Positions 36,182 through 43,761 of a stretch of 64,000 bases of DNA are shown piece after piece. Origin of the DNA: Mycobacterium lacus (GTDB taxonomy: Bacteria; Actinomycetota; Actinomycetes; Mycobacteriales; Mycobacteriaceae); the NCBI RefSeq assembly GCF_010731535.1, contig NZ_AP022581.1, forward strand, positions 4,287,952-4,351,951. Reading direction: 5' to 3'. Each line of letters begins with the position of its first letter. Within the stretch, counting starts at the first letter, position 1. The notes under the pieces are model-generated. The model ran no database searches. It was not told the DNA's origin and saw only the letters and a program-made list of their open reading frames with translations. A program made the position numbers and the translations under genes.

Positions 36182-36323
36182 CGGTGCTCGCTATCGTCAC
36201 TGCCGGCGGAGCCGGTATCAATCAACTGGTTGGACAGTTTACGGCGGCGGCCCGCCTGTCGCGCCGACCCGGATAGGCCTAGACTCTGGTGGCGGACCAA
36301 GTCGCGAGTCGAGAGGTGGAGCA

Positions 36324-36449
36324 ATGGATCCGAGTCCGGACTACGACTTCAGCGACGAGATCGAGTTCTTCTTCAACTACTTGACCTGGGGCATACGGGG
36401 GGTCGAGTCCGGAAACGGATATCCGCCACCGGCCTATCCACCCGTCTAA
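36324..36449 (+). CDS. Conserved 41-residue protein (Rv0157A-like)
   Basis: MDPSPDYDFSDEIEFFFNYL followed by TWGIRGVESGNGYPPPAYPP and a final Val. An acidic start, an aromatic amphipathic middle (EIEFFFNYLTW) and a Pro/Tyr tail make it look like a real peptide, and I recall a near-identical small gene at this place in M. tuberculosis. GAGAGGTGGAG precedes ATG 36324. TAGACT at 36280-36285 is a possible -10. Convergent with pntB (5 bases between stops). Function unknown. Confidence 0.75.
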   Translation: MDPSPDYDFSDEIEFFFNYLTWGIRGVESGNGYPPPAYPPV

Positions 36450-36454
36450 AGGGT

Positions 36455-37876
36455 TTATAACGCCTTCAGTTCTTCGGCGACCTCCGTCACCGATTTCTTC
36501 GCGTCCCCGAACAGCATGGTGGTCCCGTCCGCATAGAACAGCGGGTTGTCGATGCCGGCGAACCCGGAGTTCATCGACCGCTTGAGCACGATCACCGACC
36601 TCGACTTGTCCACGTTGAGGATCGGCATGCCGTAGATCGGGCTGGACTGGTCGTTGCGGGCCGCCGGATTGGTGACGTCGTTGGCGCCGATGACGATGGT
36701 GACGTCGGTGCGGGCGAACTCGTCGTTGATGTCGTCCATGTCTTTCATGGCGTCGTAGTCGACTTCGGCCTCGGCCAGCAGCACATTCATGTGCCCGGGC
36801 ATCCGGCCGGCAACCGGGTGGATCGCGTATTTCACGGGCACGCCCTTGTCTTCGAGCAGCGTCGCCAGATCCTTCACGGCGTGCTGGGCCTGCGCCACGG
36901 CCAGGCCATAGCCCGGGACCACGATCACCTGGTTGGCGTAGGCCATCTGAATCGCGGCGTCGGCGGCCGAAGTGGACTTGACGTGCCTGTCGCCGCCGTC
37001 GCCGCTGGGGGCCACGCCGCCGCCACCAAAACCCCCCGCGACGATCGCGGGGATTGAGCGGTTCATCGCCTTGGCCATCAGGTTGGTCAGGATCGAGCCG
37101 GACGCGCCGACGATCATGCCCGCCACGATCATCGCGGTGTTGTTCAACGCCAGACCCGCGGCCGCTGCCGACAGCCCCGTCATGGCGTTCAGCATCGAGA
37201 TGACCACCGGCATGTCGGCGCCGCCGATGGGCAGCACCACCATCAGGCCCAGCACGCCGGCGGCGGCCAGCAGGCCGATCATCCACCATAGCGACACCCC
37301 ACCGGTGCCGGGATGCGCATCCAGACCGATGACCACCGCGGCCCCGATAGCCCCGGCCAGCAGCAGCAGGTTGATCGGCTGCTGCGCCTTCCCAACGCCG
37401 ATGGGCCGGCCCGAGATGATCTCCTGCAACTTGCCGAACGCGACGATCGAGCCCCAGAACGAGATCGACCCGATGATCGCGGCGAACAACGAGGCGACCA
37501 CGATGTGCACGGTCGGCGACTCGCCGTGCTGGAATGCGGAAAAGCCACTGGTCTCAATGAATTCCGACAACGCGATGAGCGCGACCGTTCCGCCGCCGAC
37601 GCCGTTGAAGAACGCCACCAGCTGCGGCATGGCGGTCATCTTGGTCAGGCGAGCCGGGGGCACGCCCAGCACCACGCCCACCACCAGGCCGGCGATGATC
37701 AATACCCATTGGTCGGTGTGCCGGATCGTGACCAGCGTCGCTGCCACGGCGATGGCCATACCGACCGCGGCGATCAGGTTGCCGCGTACCGCGGTCTTGG
37801 GCCCGGTCAACCCCATCAGGCCGTAGATGAACAGGGAGAAGGAGATGACGTAGAGGCCGATCACCAGGTAGTTCAT
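36455..37876 (-). CDS. pntB: NAD(P) transhydrogenase beta subunit PntB
   Basis: 473 residues. The N-terminal half is membrane (about nine segments to residue 270). The C-terminal NADP(H)-binding domain has VIVVPGYGLAVAQAQHAV near 315-332, the GYGLA signature, and DDINDEFARTDVTIVIGAND near 390-410. With PntAa and PntAb it couples proton flow to hydride transfer from NADH to NADP. ATG 37876 overlaps pntAb as ATGA. Confidence 0.97.
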   Translation of the reverse strand: MNYLVIGLYVISFSLFIYGLMGLTGPKTAVRGNLIAAVGMAIAVAATLVTIRHTDQWVLIIAGLVVGVVLGVPPARLTKMTAMPQLVAFFNGVGGGTVALIALSEFIETSGFSAFQHGESPTVHIVVASLFAAIIGSISFWGSIVAFGKLQEIISGRPIGVGKAQQPINLLLLAGAIGAAVVIGLDAHPGTGGVSLWWMIGLLAAAGVLGLMVVLPIGGADMPVVISMLNAMTGLSAAAAGLALNNTAMIVAGMIVGASGSILTNLMAKAMNRSIPAIVAGGFGGGGVAPSGDGGDRHVKSTSAADAAIQMAYANQVIVVPGYGLAVAQAQHAVKDLATLLEDKGVPVKYAIHPVAGRMPGHMNVLLAEAEVDYDAMKDMDDINDEFARTDVTIVIGANDVTNPAARNDQSSPIYGMPILNVDKSRSVIVLKRSMNSGFAGIDNPLFYADGTTMLFGDAKKSVTEVAEELKAL

Positions 37877-38208
37877 TTGGCGGTCGGCTCCTCGGTCTTC
37901 TTGGCCTCCAAGGCCGGCTTCTTCTTGCCCTTGAACATGCCCAGCATGCGGTCGGTGACGATGAAGCCGCCGATGACGTTCAGCGTGCCGAACACCACCG
38001 CGACGAACAGGATGACCTGCACCGCCAGCGAGGGATGCGCTACTTCCCCGAAGACCACCAGCGCGCCGAGCACCACGATGCCGTGGATGGCGTTGGTGCC
38101 CGACATCAGCGGAGTGTGCAGCGTGTTGGGCACCTTGGAGATCACCGCGAAACCGACGAAGCCGGACAGCACCAGGATCGCCAGGTTGGCCAGAAGTTCG
38201 TCGTACAT
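37873..38208 (-). CDS. pntAb: NAD(P) transhydrogenase alpha subunit part 2 PntAb
   Basis: 111 residues with three membrane segments between about 5 and 90 (LANLAILVLSGFVGFAVISK, then GIVVLGALVVFGEV and VILFVAVVFGTLNVIGGFIV) and a short charged tail. This is the separate membrane piece of the alpha subunit found in bacteria with split pntA. Its ATG (38208) follows the pntAa TAG with no gap, and its stop overlaps pntB. Confidence 0.96.
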   Translation of the reverse strand: MYDELLANLAILVLSGFVGFAVISKVPNTLHTPLMSGTNAIHGIVVLGALVVFGEVAHPSLAVQVILFVAVVFGTLNVIGGFIVTDRMLGMFKGKKKPALEAKKTEEPTAK

Positions 38209-39384
38209 CTACGCGTCCTCTCCGGTCTGGCGCCGCGCCTCGTCATCGCTGCGTCCCCCTCGCCGCTGCGCGGCTGGGGGTGCCCCTGCGTCGTCGCCGG
38301 CGCGCCCGCGCGTCACACACGATTCCGCGACGACTTCGTCGTCGAAGTCTGGGGCCAGCTTGCCATCCTTGATCAGCAGGTCGAGCAGAGCCGTGATGTT
38401 CTTGCTGTAGAGCTCGCTGGCGTGCTCGGGCATGGTCGCCGGCAGGTTGAGCGGCGCGGCGATGGTGACGTCGTGCTTAACCACCGTCTTTCCGGGTTCG
38501 GTGAGCTCGCAGTTGCCGCCGGTCTCCCCGGCCAGGTCCACCACCACGCTGCCGGGCTTCATGGCCTGAACCGCCGCGGCGGTCACCAGTTTTGGCGCGG
38601 ACTTGCCCGGGACCAGCGCGGTGGTGATCACCACGTCGAAGCCGCTGATCGCCTGTTCCAAAGCCTTTTGCTGCCGGGCGCGTTCGTCTTCGGTGAGCTC
38701 GCGTGCGTATCCGCCCTCGCCGGCCGCCGAGATGCCCACGTCCAGCCACTGGGCACCCACCGAGCGAACCTGATCGGCCACCTCGGGACGCACGTCGTAG
38801 CCGGTGGTGCGCGCGCCCAGGCGTTTGGCCGTTGCCAACGCCTGCAGCCCGGCAACTCCGACACCGAGCACCAGCACGGTGGCCGGCTTCACGGTGCCCG
38901 CGGCGGTCGTCAGCATCGGGAAGAACCGGGTGGACTCCGAGGCCGCGAGCAGCACCGCCTTGTACCCGGCCACATTGGCCTGCGACGACAGCGCATCCAT
39001 CACCTGTGCCCGCGAGATGCGCGGTATTGCCTCGAGCGCGAACGCCTGCACCCCGGCCTGCCTCAGCGCCCCGATCGAGTTGTCGGCATTGCGCGGTGCG
39101 AGGAAGCCAATCAGCGTCTGCCCGGAGCGCAGCCGACCCACCTCGTGCGCGGTTGGCGGTGCGACCTTGACGACGATGTCGGCAGCCCACGCATCCCCGA
39201 TTGTCGCCCCAGCCGCCGTGTAGAGCTCGTCGGGGAGCAACGCTCCCTCACCCGCGCCCGCCTCGACGACGACCGCCACACCACTGTTCACCAGCGACGC
39301 GACCGCCTTCGGCACCAGCGCAACGCGCCGCTCGTCGGGCCCGGACTCGGCGACCACTCCGACGGTCGTCTGCGGATCAGTCAT
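38209..39384 (-). CDS. pntAa: NAD(P) transhydrogenase alpha subunit part 1 PntAa
   Basis: 391 residues. Catalytic N-terminal domain with VALVPKAVASLVNSGVAVVV (about 21-40). NAD-binding alanine-dehydrogenase-like domain with VLVLGVGVAGLQALATAKRL (about 171-190) and GYDVRPEVADQV. The true protein body ends near DFDDEVVAESCVTRG (about 350-364). The last 26 residues (Ala, Arg, Gly-rich) are encoded by a GC-rich repeat block at 38255-38290 and its flank. M. tuberculosis PntAa is about 366 residues, so the tail is an addition. ATG 39384. Confidence 0.96.
   Translation of the reverse strand: MTDPQTTVGVVAESGPDERRVALVPKAVASLVNSGVAVVVEAGAGEGALLPDELYTAAGATIGDAWAADIVVKVAPPTAHEVGRLRSGQTLIGFLAPRNADNSIGALRQAGVQAFALEAIPRISRAQVMDALSSQANVAGYKAVLLAASESTRFFPMLTTAAGTVKPATVLVLGVGVAGLQALATAKRLGARTTGYDVRPEVADQVRSVGAQWLDVGISAAGEGGYARELTEDERARQQKALEQAISGFDVVITTALVPGKSAPKLVTAAAVQAMKPGSVVVDLAGETGGNCELTEPGKTVVKHDVTIAAPLNLPATMPEHASELYSKNITALLDLLIKDGKLAPDFDDEVVAESCVTRGRAGDDAGAPPAAQRRGGRSDDEARRQTGEDA
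38255..38290 (-). repeat. GC-rich stem-loop repeat inside pntAa 3' end (copy 2)
   Basis: CCCCCTCGCCGC, TGC, GCGGCTGGGGG (38255-38280) with GTGCCCC next. It matches the block at 19364-19400 except for a base or two in the loop and one in the right flank. GCCGC/GCGGC form the stem. Here it is read in frame as the C-terminal residues of PntAa. Confidence 0.75.
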
Positions 39385-39602
39385 GGCACGTACATCTGCT
39401 TTCCTTGCTCAACCCGGCTAGATTGCTCAGACACCCTACCGGGGGTCCCCTGGCCGTGCTCCGACACCGGCCGCGGACCGAAGTAGCGCCGCTCGGATTC
39501 GGCGATCGGTTCGTCATCAATGCCGGCCTCACGAATGCGCCATCGGCCCCGACGGCGAAAATTCCCACGTTCGTTGCCGTAGCGGTCGCGGGAATGGTCC
39601 AC
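39381..39602 (-). CDS. Candidate small ORF upstream of pntAa
   Basis: 73 codons from GTG 39602, very rich in Arg, Glu and Gly (GNFRRRGRWRIREAGIDDEP, then IAESERRYFGPRP). The frame is open without a start for some 25 codons further upstream. The TGA overlaps the pntAa ATG as ATGA, the coupling used elsewhere in the window. Codon third positions are less GC-rich than in neighbours and no family is recognised, so it may be a leader ORF, a gene remnant or chance. The rest of the gap to fadE2 (39603-39782) holds nothing clear. Confidence 0.35.
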   Translation of the reverse strand: MDHSRDRYGNERGNFRRRGRWRIREAGIDDEPIAESERRYFGPRPVSEHGQGTPGRVSEQSSRVEQGKQMYVP

Positions 39603-39782
39603 CTCGCGCTGCCATTTGCGGGTCAGCAGCGCGGTTTTGCCAACCGCGAAACTGTAGTTGCCGTGGGAAAGTACGAGTGGACAGCGCGCTAACTACAGGC
39701 TCGCCTCTAAGGTGGCGCTACATGCGCCTGTTGGACGCTGCTCGCCACTCCGGCCCACTGCGCGTGTCCTATCGTGGCGGGC

Positions 39783-41006
39783 ATGGACTTCGCGATGTCG
39801 GCCAAAGCGATCGACTACCACAAGCGGTTGTCCGACTTCATGACGGAGTACGTCTTTGCGGCCGAGGCGGAGTACGACCGATACCGCCACGAGGCCGGCC
39901 CGAACGACCACACCGTGCCGCCGGTCATCGAGGAGCTGAAGACCAAGGCCAAGGAGCGCGGACTGTGGAACCTGTTTCTGCCCGCGGAATCCGGATTGAC
40001 CAACCTGGAATACGCGCCGCTAGCGGAGCTGACCGGGTGGAGCCTCGAGGTCGCGCCCGAGGCGCTCAACTGCGCGGCACCGGATACCGGCAACATGGAG
40101 ATCCTGCACATGTTCGGCACCGAGGAGCAGCGCACGCGGTGGCTGCGGCCGCTGCTGAACGGCGAGATCCGCAGCGCCTTTTCGATGACCGAACCGGCGG
40201 TCGCCAGCAGCGACGCCCGCAACATCGAAACCACCATTGCCCGCGACGGCGACGACTACGTCATCAACGGCCGCAAATGGTGGACGTCCGGGGCGGCGGA
40301 CCCGCGCTGCAAGATTCTCATCGTGATGGGCCGCACCAACCCCGACGCGGCCGCCCATCAACAGCAGTCGATGATCCTGGTCCCGATCGACACTCCGGGG
40401 GTGACGATCGTGCGCTCGACCCCAGTGTTCGGCTGGCAGGACCAGCACGGCCACTGCGAGATCAGCTACGACAACGTCCGGGTACCGGCCACGAACCTGC
40501 TCGGCGAGGAGGGCACCGGCTTCGCGATCGCTCAGGCCCGGTTGGGACCGGGTCGCATCCACCACTGCATGCGCGCGCTCGGCGGGGCCGAACGCGCGTT
40601 GGCGCACATGGTGAACCGGGCCCGCAGCCGGGTGGCGTTCGGCCGCCCGCTGGCCGAACAGGGCGTCGTGCAGCAGGCGATTGCCAAGTCCCGCAACGAA
40701 ATCGACCAGGCTCGGCTGCTCTGCGAGAAGGCGGCGTGGACCATCGACCAACACGGCAACAAGGCCGCCCACCTACTGGTCTCACAGATCAAGGCGGTCG
40801 CGCCGCAGGTGGCCTGCGATGTCATCGATCGCGCGATTCAGGTGCACGGAGCCGCCGGCGTCAGCGACGACACCCCGCTGGCCCGGCTCTACGGCTGGCA
40901 TCGCGCCATGCGCATCTTCGACGGGCCCGACGAGGTGCACCTGCGATCGATCGCGCGGGCCGAGCTGGGGCGGGAGAAATCCGCCTTCGCGGCGGTGGTC
41001 ACCTGA
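39783..41006 (+). CDS. fadE2: Acyl-CoA dehydrogenase FadE2
   Basis: 407 residues from ATG 39783; ATG 39795 (MSAKAIDY) equals the M. tuberculosis start and GTG 39774 is also open. The middle carries SAFSMTEPAVASSDARNIET (FAD/substrate loop, about 131-150). The C-terminal helical domain has GRPLAEQGVVQQAIAKSRNE and QVHGAAGVSDDTPLARLYGW. Sequence is of the ACAD10/11-like branch of acyl-CoA dehydrogenases. It is followed one base after its stop by the PtpB-like gene, so the two are one operon. Confidence 0.95.
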   Translation: MDFAMSAKAIDYHKRLSDFMTEYVFAAEAEYDRYRHEAGPNDHTVPPVIEELKTKAKERGLWNLFLPAESGLTNLEYAPLAELTGWSLEVAPEALNCAAPDTGNMEILHMFGTEEQRTRWLRPLLNGEIRSAFSMTEPAVASSDARNIETTIARDGDDYVINGRKWWTSGAADPRCKILIVMGRTNPDAAAHQQQSMILVPIDTPGVTIVRSTPVFGWQDQHGHCEISYDNVRVPATNLLGEEGTGFAIAQARLGPGRIHHCMRALGGAERALAHMVNRARSRVAFGRPLAEQGVVQQAIAKSRNEIDQARLLCEKAAWTIDQHGNKAAHLLVSQIKAVAPQVACDVIDRAIQVHGAAGVSDDTPLARLYGWHRAMRIFDGPDEVHLRSIARAELGREKSAFAAVVT

Positions 41007-41007
41007 C

Positions 41008-41826
41008 ATGGCCGCCGCCCTTCGAGAACTGCCGGGCGCGTGGAACTTTCGTGACGTCGCGGACGGCATCGGGGCGCTGCGCCCCGGGCGGCTGTTCCGG
41101 TCCAGCGAACTGAGCGGCCTCGACGAGGACGGCCGGGCAGCGCTGCGCCGGCTGGGCATCACCGACGTCGCCGACTTGCGCGCGGCCCGAGAGGTCGCCC
41201 GGCGGGGTGCGGGACGGGTGCCCGACGGCGTCGACATCCATCTGCTGCCGTTCCCCGACCTCGGCGAGGACGGGCCGACGGACGCCGAAGCCCCGCACGA
41301 ACATGCGTTCCGGAAGTTGCTCACCGACGGCGTTGGGGGCGAATCGATCAACGAAACCGCCATCCGCTACATGACCGACGAGTACCGACAGTTCCCCACG
41401 CGCAACGGAGCTCAGCGCGCGCTGCACCGCGTCGTCACGCTGCTGGCCGCCGGGCGTCCAGTGCTCACGCATTGCTTCGCCGGCAAGGACCGGACCGGTT
41501 TCGTAATCGCCACGGTGCTGGAAGCGATCGGTGTCGATCGCCACGCCATCCTGACCGATTTTCTGCGCAGCAACGACGCGATGCCGCAGCTGCGGACCCG
41601 GATCTCCGAGATGATCCGACAGCGCTCCGATGCCGGACTGACCCCGGAGGTCGTGACGTTCACCGAGGCCCGCCTATCCGATGGCGTCCTCGGCGTACGC
41701 ACGGAGTACCTGGATGCCGCGCGGCAGGCGATCGACGAGGAGTTCGGGACGCTGCGCGCCTACCTGCGCGACGCGGGCATCACCCAGGCCGACGTGGACC
41801 GCCTGCGCGGCGAATTGCTGTGTTGA
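41008..41826 (+). CDS. ptbB: Tyrosine/lipid phosphatase PtpB (PtbB, Rv0153c-like)
   Basis: 272 residues (M. tuberculosis about 276). The phosphatase loop HCFAGKDRTG gives Cys156 and Arg162, with the Lys160-Asp161 pair that distinguishes PtpB from other tyrosine phosphatases. A lid-like insert lies near 85-125. In M. tuberculosis this enzyme is secreted into the host macrophage and dephosphorylates phosphoinositides and phosphotyrosine. No signal peptide is present here either. ATG 41008 lies one base after the fadE2 stop. Confidence 0.95.
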   Translation: MAAALRELPGAWNFRDVADGIGALRPGRLFRSSELSGLDEDGRAALRRLGITDVADLRAAREVARRGAGRVPDGVDIHLLPFPDLGEDGPTDAEAPHEHAFRKLLTDGVGGESINETAIRYMTDEYRQFPTRNGAQRALHRVVTLLAAGRPVLTHCFAGKDRTGFVIATVLEAIGVDRHAILTDFLRSNDAMPQLRTRISEMIRQRSDAGLTPEVVTFTEARLSDGVLGVRTEYLDAARQAIDEEFGTLRAYLRDAGITQADVDRLRGELLC

Positions 41827-41848
41827 GATTCTATGTGTCTGCCCAAAG

Positions 41849-41879
41849 GCCAGACACGCTCGCCGGATCGCCCTAGGCT
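41849..41879 (+). promoter_or_regulatory. PE-type promoter, copy 3 (PE2-like)
   Basis: GCCAGAC (41849-41855), 17 bases, CTAGGCT (41873-41879), 80 bases before the ATG and 22 bases after the ptbB stop. Confidence 0.7.
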
Positions 41880-41959
41880 CAACAGTCACCGGGTGTTACC
41901 ACCGCGTTCATCGGGTTCGTTTGGGCAAACGACCCGGGCCACCAGGGAGGGCTGGTGTG

Positions 41960-43597
41960 ATGACGTATGTGAGCGCGCAGCCGCCAATGCTGGCCGCCGC
42001 GGCCACCGATGTGGCGGGCATTGGTTCGGCGATCGACGCGGCCGCCGCCGCCGCGGCCGGCCCGACGACCAGTGTGCTCGAGGCCGCGGCCGACGAGGTG
42101 TCGGTGGCCATGGCGAAGCTCTTCGGCGCGTACGGCCAGGAGTTCCAGGCGATCAGCGCGCGACTTGCGGCGTTGCAGAACCAGTTCGCCCAGGCATTGG
42201 CCGCCGCCGGCAGCGCGTACTCGGCGACCGAGGCGGCCAACGCGGCCGCCGTGCGGGCCGCGCTCAACCCCGCCGCCCAGGCGCCGGCCGCAATGGCGGC
42301 TGCAGACGTCGCGCTAATCATGGGCGGCACCGGAATGCCGATACCCTCGCCAACCTATATTGCCGACGTCGTGGCACGGTACATTCCATTCGCCCCGGAC
42401 GAAACAATAGGCCTAGTCACCCCCGAAGAGCTTTATCCCATTACCGGCGTCAAATCCTTGACCCTCCAAATATCGGTGGAGGAGGGCCTGACGATTCTCA
42501 ACGACACGCTCATTCCGCGACTCGCCGCGGGCGACAATGTCACGGTTTTCGGGTATTCCCAGAGCGCCGTCATCGCGTCACTGGAAATGCAGCGCCTCAT
42601 TTCCGAGGGTGCTCCCTATCAGTCCCAGCTCACGTTTGTGCTGACCGGAAACGAGATGAATCCCAACGGCGGCATCCTGGCGCGCATACTCGGTCTGAAC
42701 GTCTCGACCATCGGCCTGCCGTTCTACGGGGCGACCCCGGACAACCCCTATACGACGACGACCTACACGATCCAATACGACGGCTTCGCCGACTTCCCGC
42801 GGTATCCGCTCAATGTCTTGTCCGACCTCAACGCCACCATGGGCATCCTCCTGCTGCACACGCAGTATGCGACCCTCCCGCCTTCGGACATCACGAACGC
42901 CGTCCTCTTGCCAACCGAGGGCCCCACGTCGAACACCTACTACATGATCACCACCATAAATGGCGAGCCGATCGACCTGCCGCTGTTGGCTCCGGTGCGC
43001 GCCATCCCCGTGATCGGACAACCCCTGGCCGCCCTGGTCGAACCCGACTTGAGGGTGATCGTCAATTTGGGCTATGGCGACCCGAGATTCGGCTACTCGA
43101 CGAGCCCGGCGAATATCCCGACTCCGTTCGGGCTGTTCCCGGACGTCCCCCCACAGCTGGTCGCCGATGCCCTGGTCGCCGGCACCCAGCAAGGGGTCTC
43201 GGACTTCATGGCCAGCCTGCCGGCCGCTCTCTCAACCCCGCCGGAAATGCCAGTGATCGCGTTCCCGCCGTTCATCGAATCCGTCCTGCCGCCGCCCCCC
43301 GTCTCGGTGCCGCCGACTCCAGTCAACGTCGTGACCGTGCTCGCCTCTGCCGTCGCAACCAGCTATTCGGTCCTACTTCCGACGGCGGATCTCGGTCTTG
43401 CCTTCGTCACCATCCTGCCGGCCTATGACGCCACCCTGTTCGTGAGCGAACTCATGAAGGGAGACCTCGTCGGCGCGATCGAGCTTCCGCTCGCGGCGAC
43501 CTTCGGGTTGGCCGCGCTGGGCGCCATGATCGAGGGCATCGCGGTCTTGGAAGCGGCGGCCGAGATCGTTCAGGATTTGCAGAGCATCAAACTTTGA
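41960..43597 (+). CDS. PE2: PE/PE-PPE-domain serine hydrolase (PE2-like)
   Basis: 545 residues. PE domain 1-100 with Tyr87-Glu91 secretion motif; PE-PPE hydrolase domain about 115-365 with GYSQS (Ser200). Beyond it a Pro-rich linker (ESVLPPPPVSVPPTPVNVV) leads to a hydrophobic C-terminal segment of about 85 residues (ATFGLAALGAMIEGIAVLEA) shared in outline with the next gene but not with the PE3/PE4 pair. AGGGAGGG lies 9 bases before ATG 41960; GTG 41957 is an alternative. Confidence 0.92.
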   Translation: MTYVSAQPPMLAAAATDVAGIGSAIDAAAAAAAGPTTSVLEAAADEVSVAMAKLFGAYGQEFQAISARLAALQNQFAQALAAAGSAYSATEAANAAAVRAALNPAAQAPAAMAAADVALIMGGTGMPIPSPTYIADVVARYIPFAPDETIGLVTPEELYPITGVKSLTLQISVEEGLTILNDTLIPRLAAGDNVTVFGYSQSAVIASLEMQRLISEGAPYQSQLTFVLTGNEMNPNGGILARILGLNVSTIGLPFYGATPDNPYTTTTYTIQYDGFADFPRYPLNVLSDLNATMGILLLHTQYATLPPSDITNAVLLPTEGPTSNTYYMITTINGEPIDLPLLAPVRAIPVIGQPLAALVEPDLRVIVNLGYGDPRFGYSTSPANIPTPFGLFPDVPPQLVADALVAGTQQGVSDFMASLPAALSTPPEMPVIAFPPFIESVLPPPPVSVPPTPVNVVTVLASAVATSYSVLLPTADLGLAFVTILPAYDATLFVSELMKGDLVGAIELPLAATFGLAALGAMIEGIAVLEAAAEIVQDLQSIKL

Positions 43598-43644
43598 CAT
43601 TACGGCGCTGGCCGGATGCCCGGAATTCAGAAACTCAACGAAAC

Positions 43645-43675
43645 GCCAAACGGCCGGCCGTTATCGACCTAGGCT
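43645..43675 (+). promoter_or_regulatory. PE-type promoter, copy 4 (PE1-like)
   Basis: GCCAAAC (43645-43651), 17 bases, CTAGGCT (43669-43675), 86 bases before the ATG. The left box differs by one base from copies 1 and 3. Confidence 0.7.
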
Positions 43676-43761
43676 AACTAATGCCGGGGGTCACGGTGAC
43701 CGGCTTGGCTCGGCGTCGCGGCGAAAAGACGAAAAGCCCCGCTCGTGAAGGGAATTGGTCG

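Noticed and set aside
38035-39486. Long plus-strand frame opposite pntAa
   Set aside because: Antisense shadow; pntAa is unmistakable and the shadow has no recognisable domain.
41833-43428. Long plus-strand frame overlapping the PE2-like gene
   Set aside because: Arg/His/Gly-rich shadow in another frame of a PE gene with intact domains and motifs.
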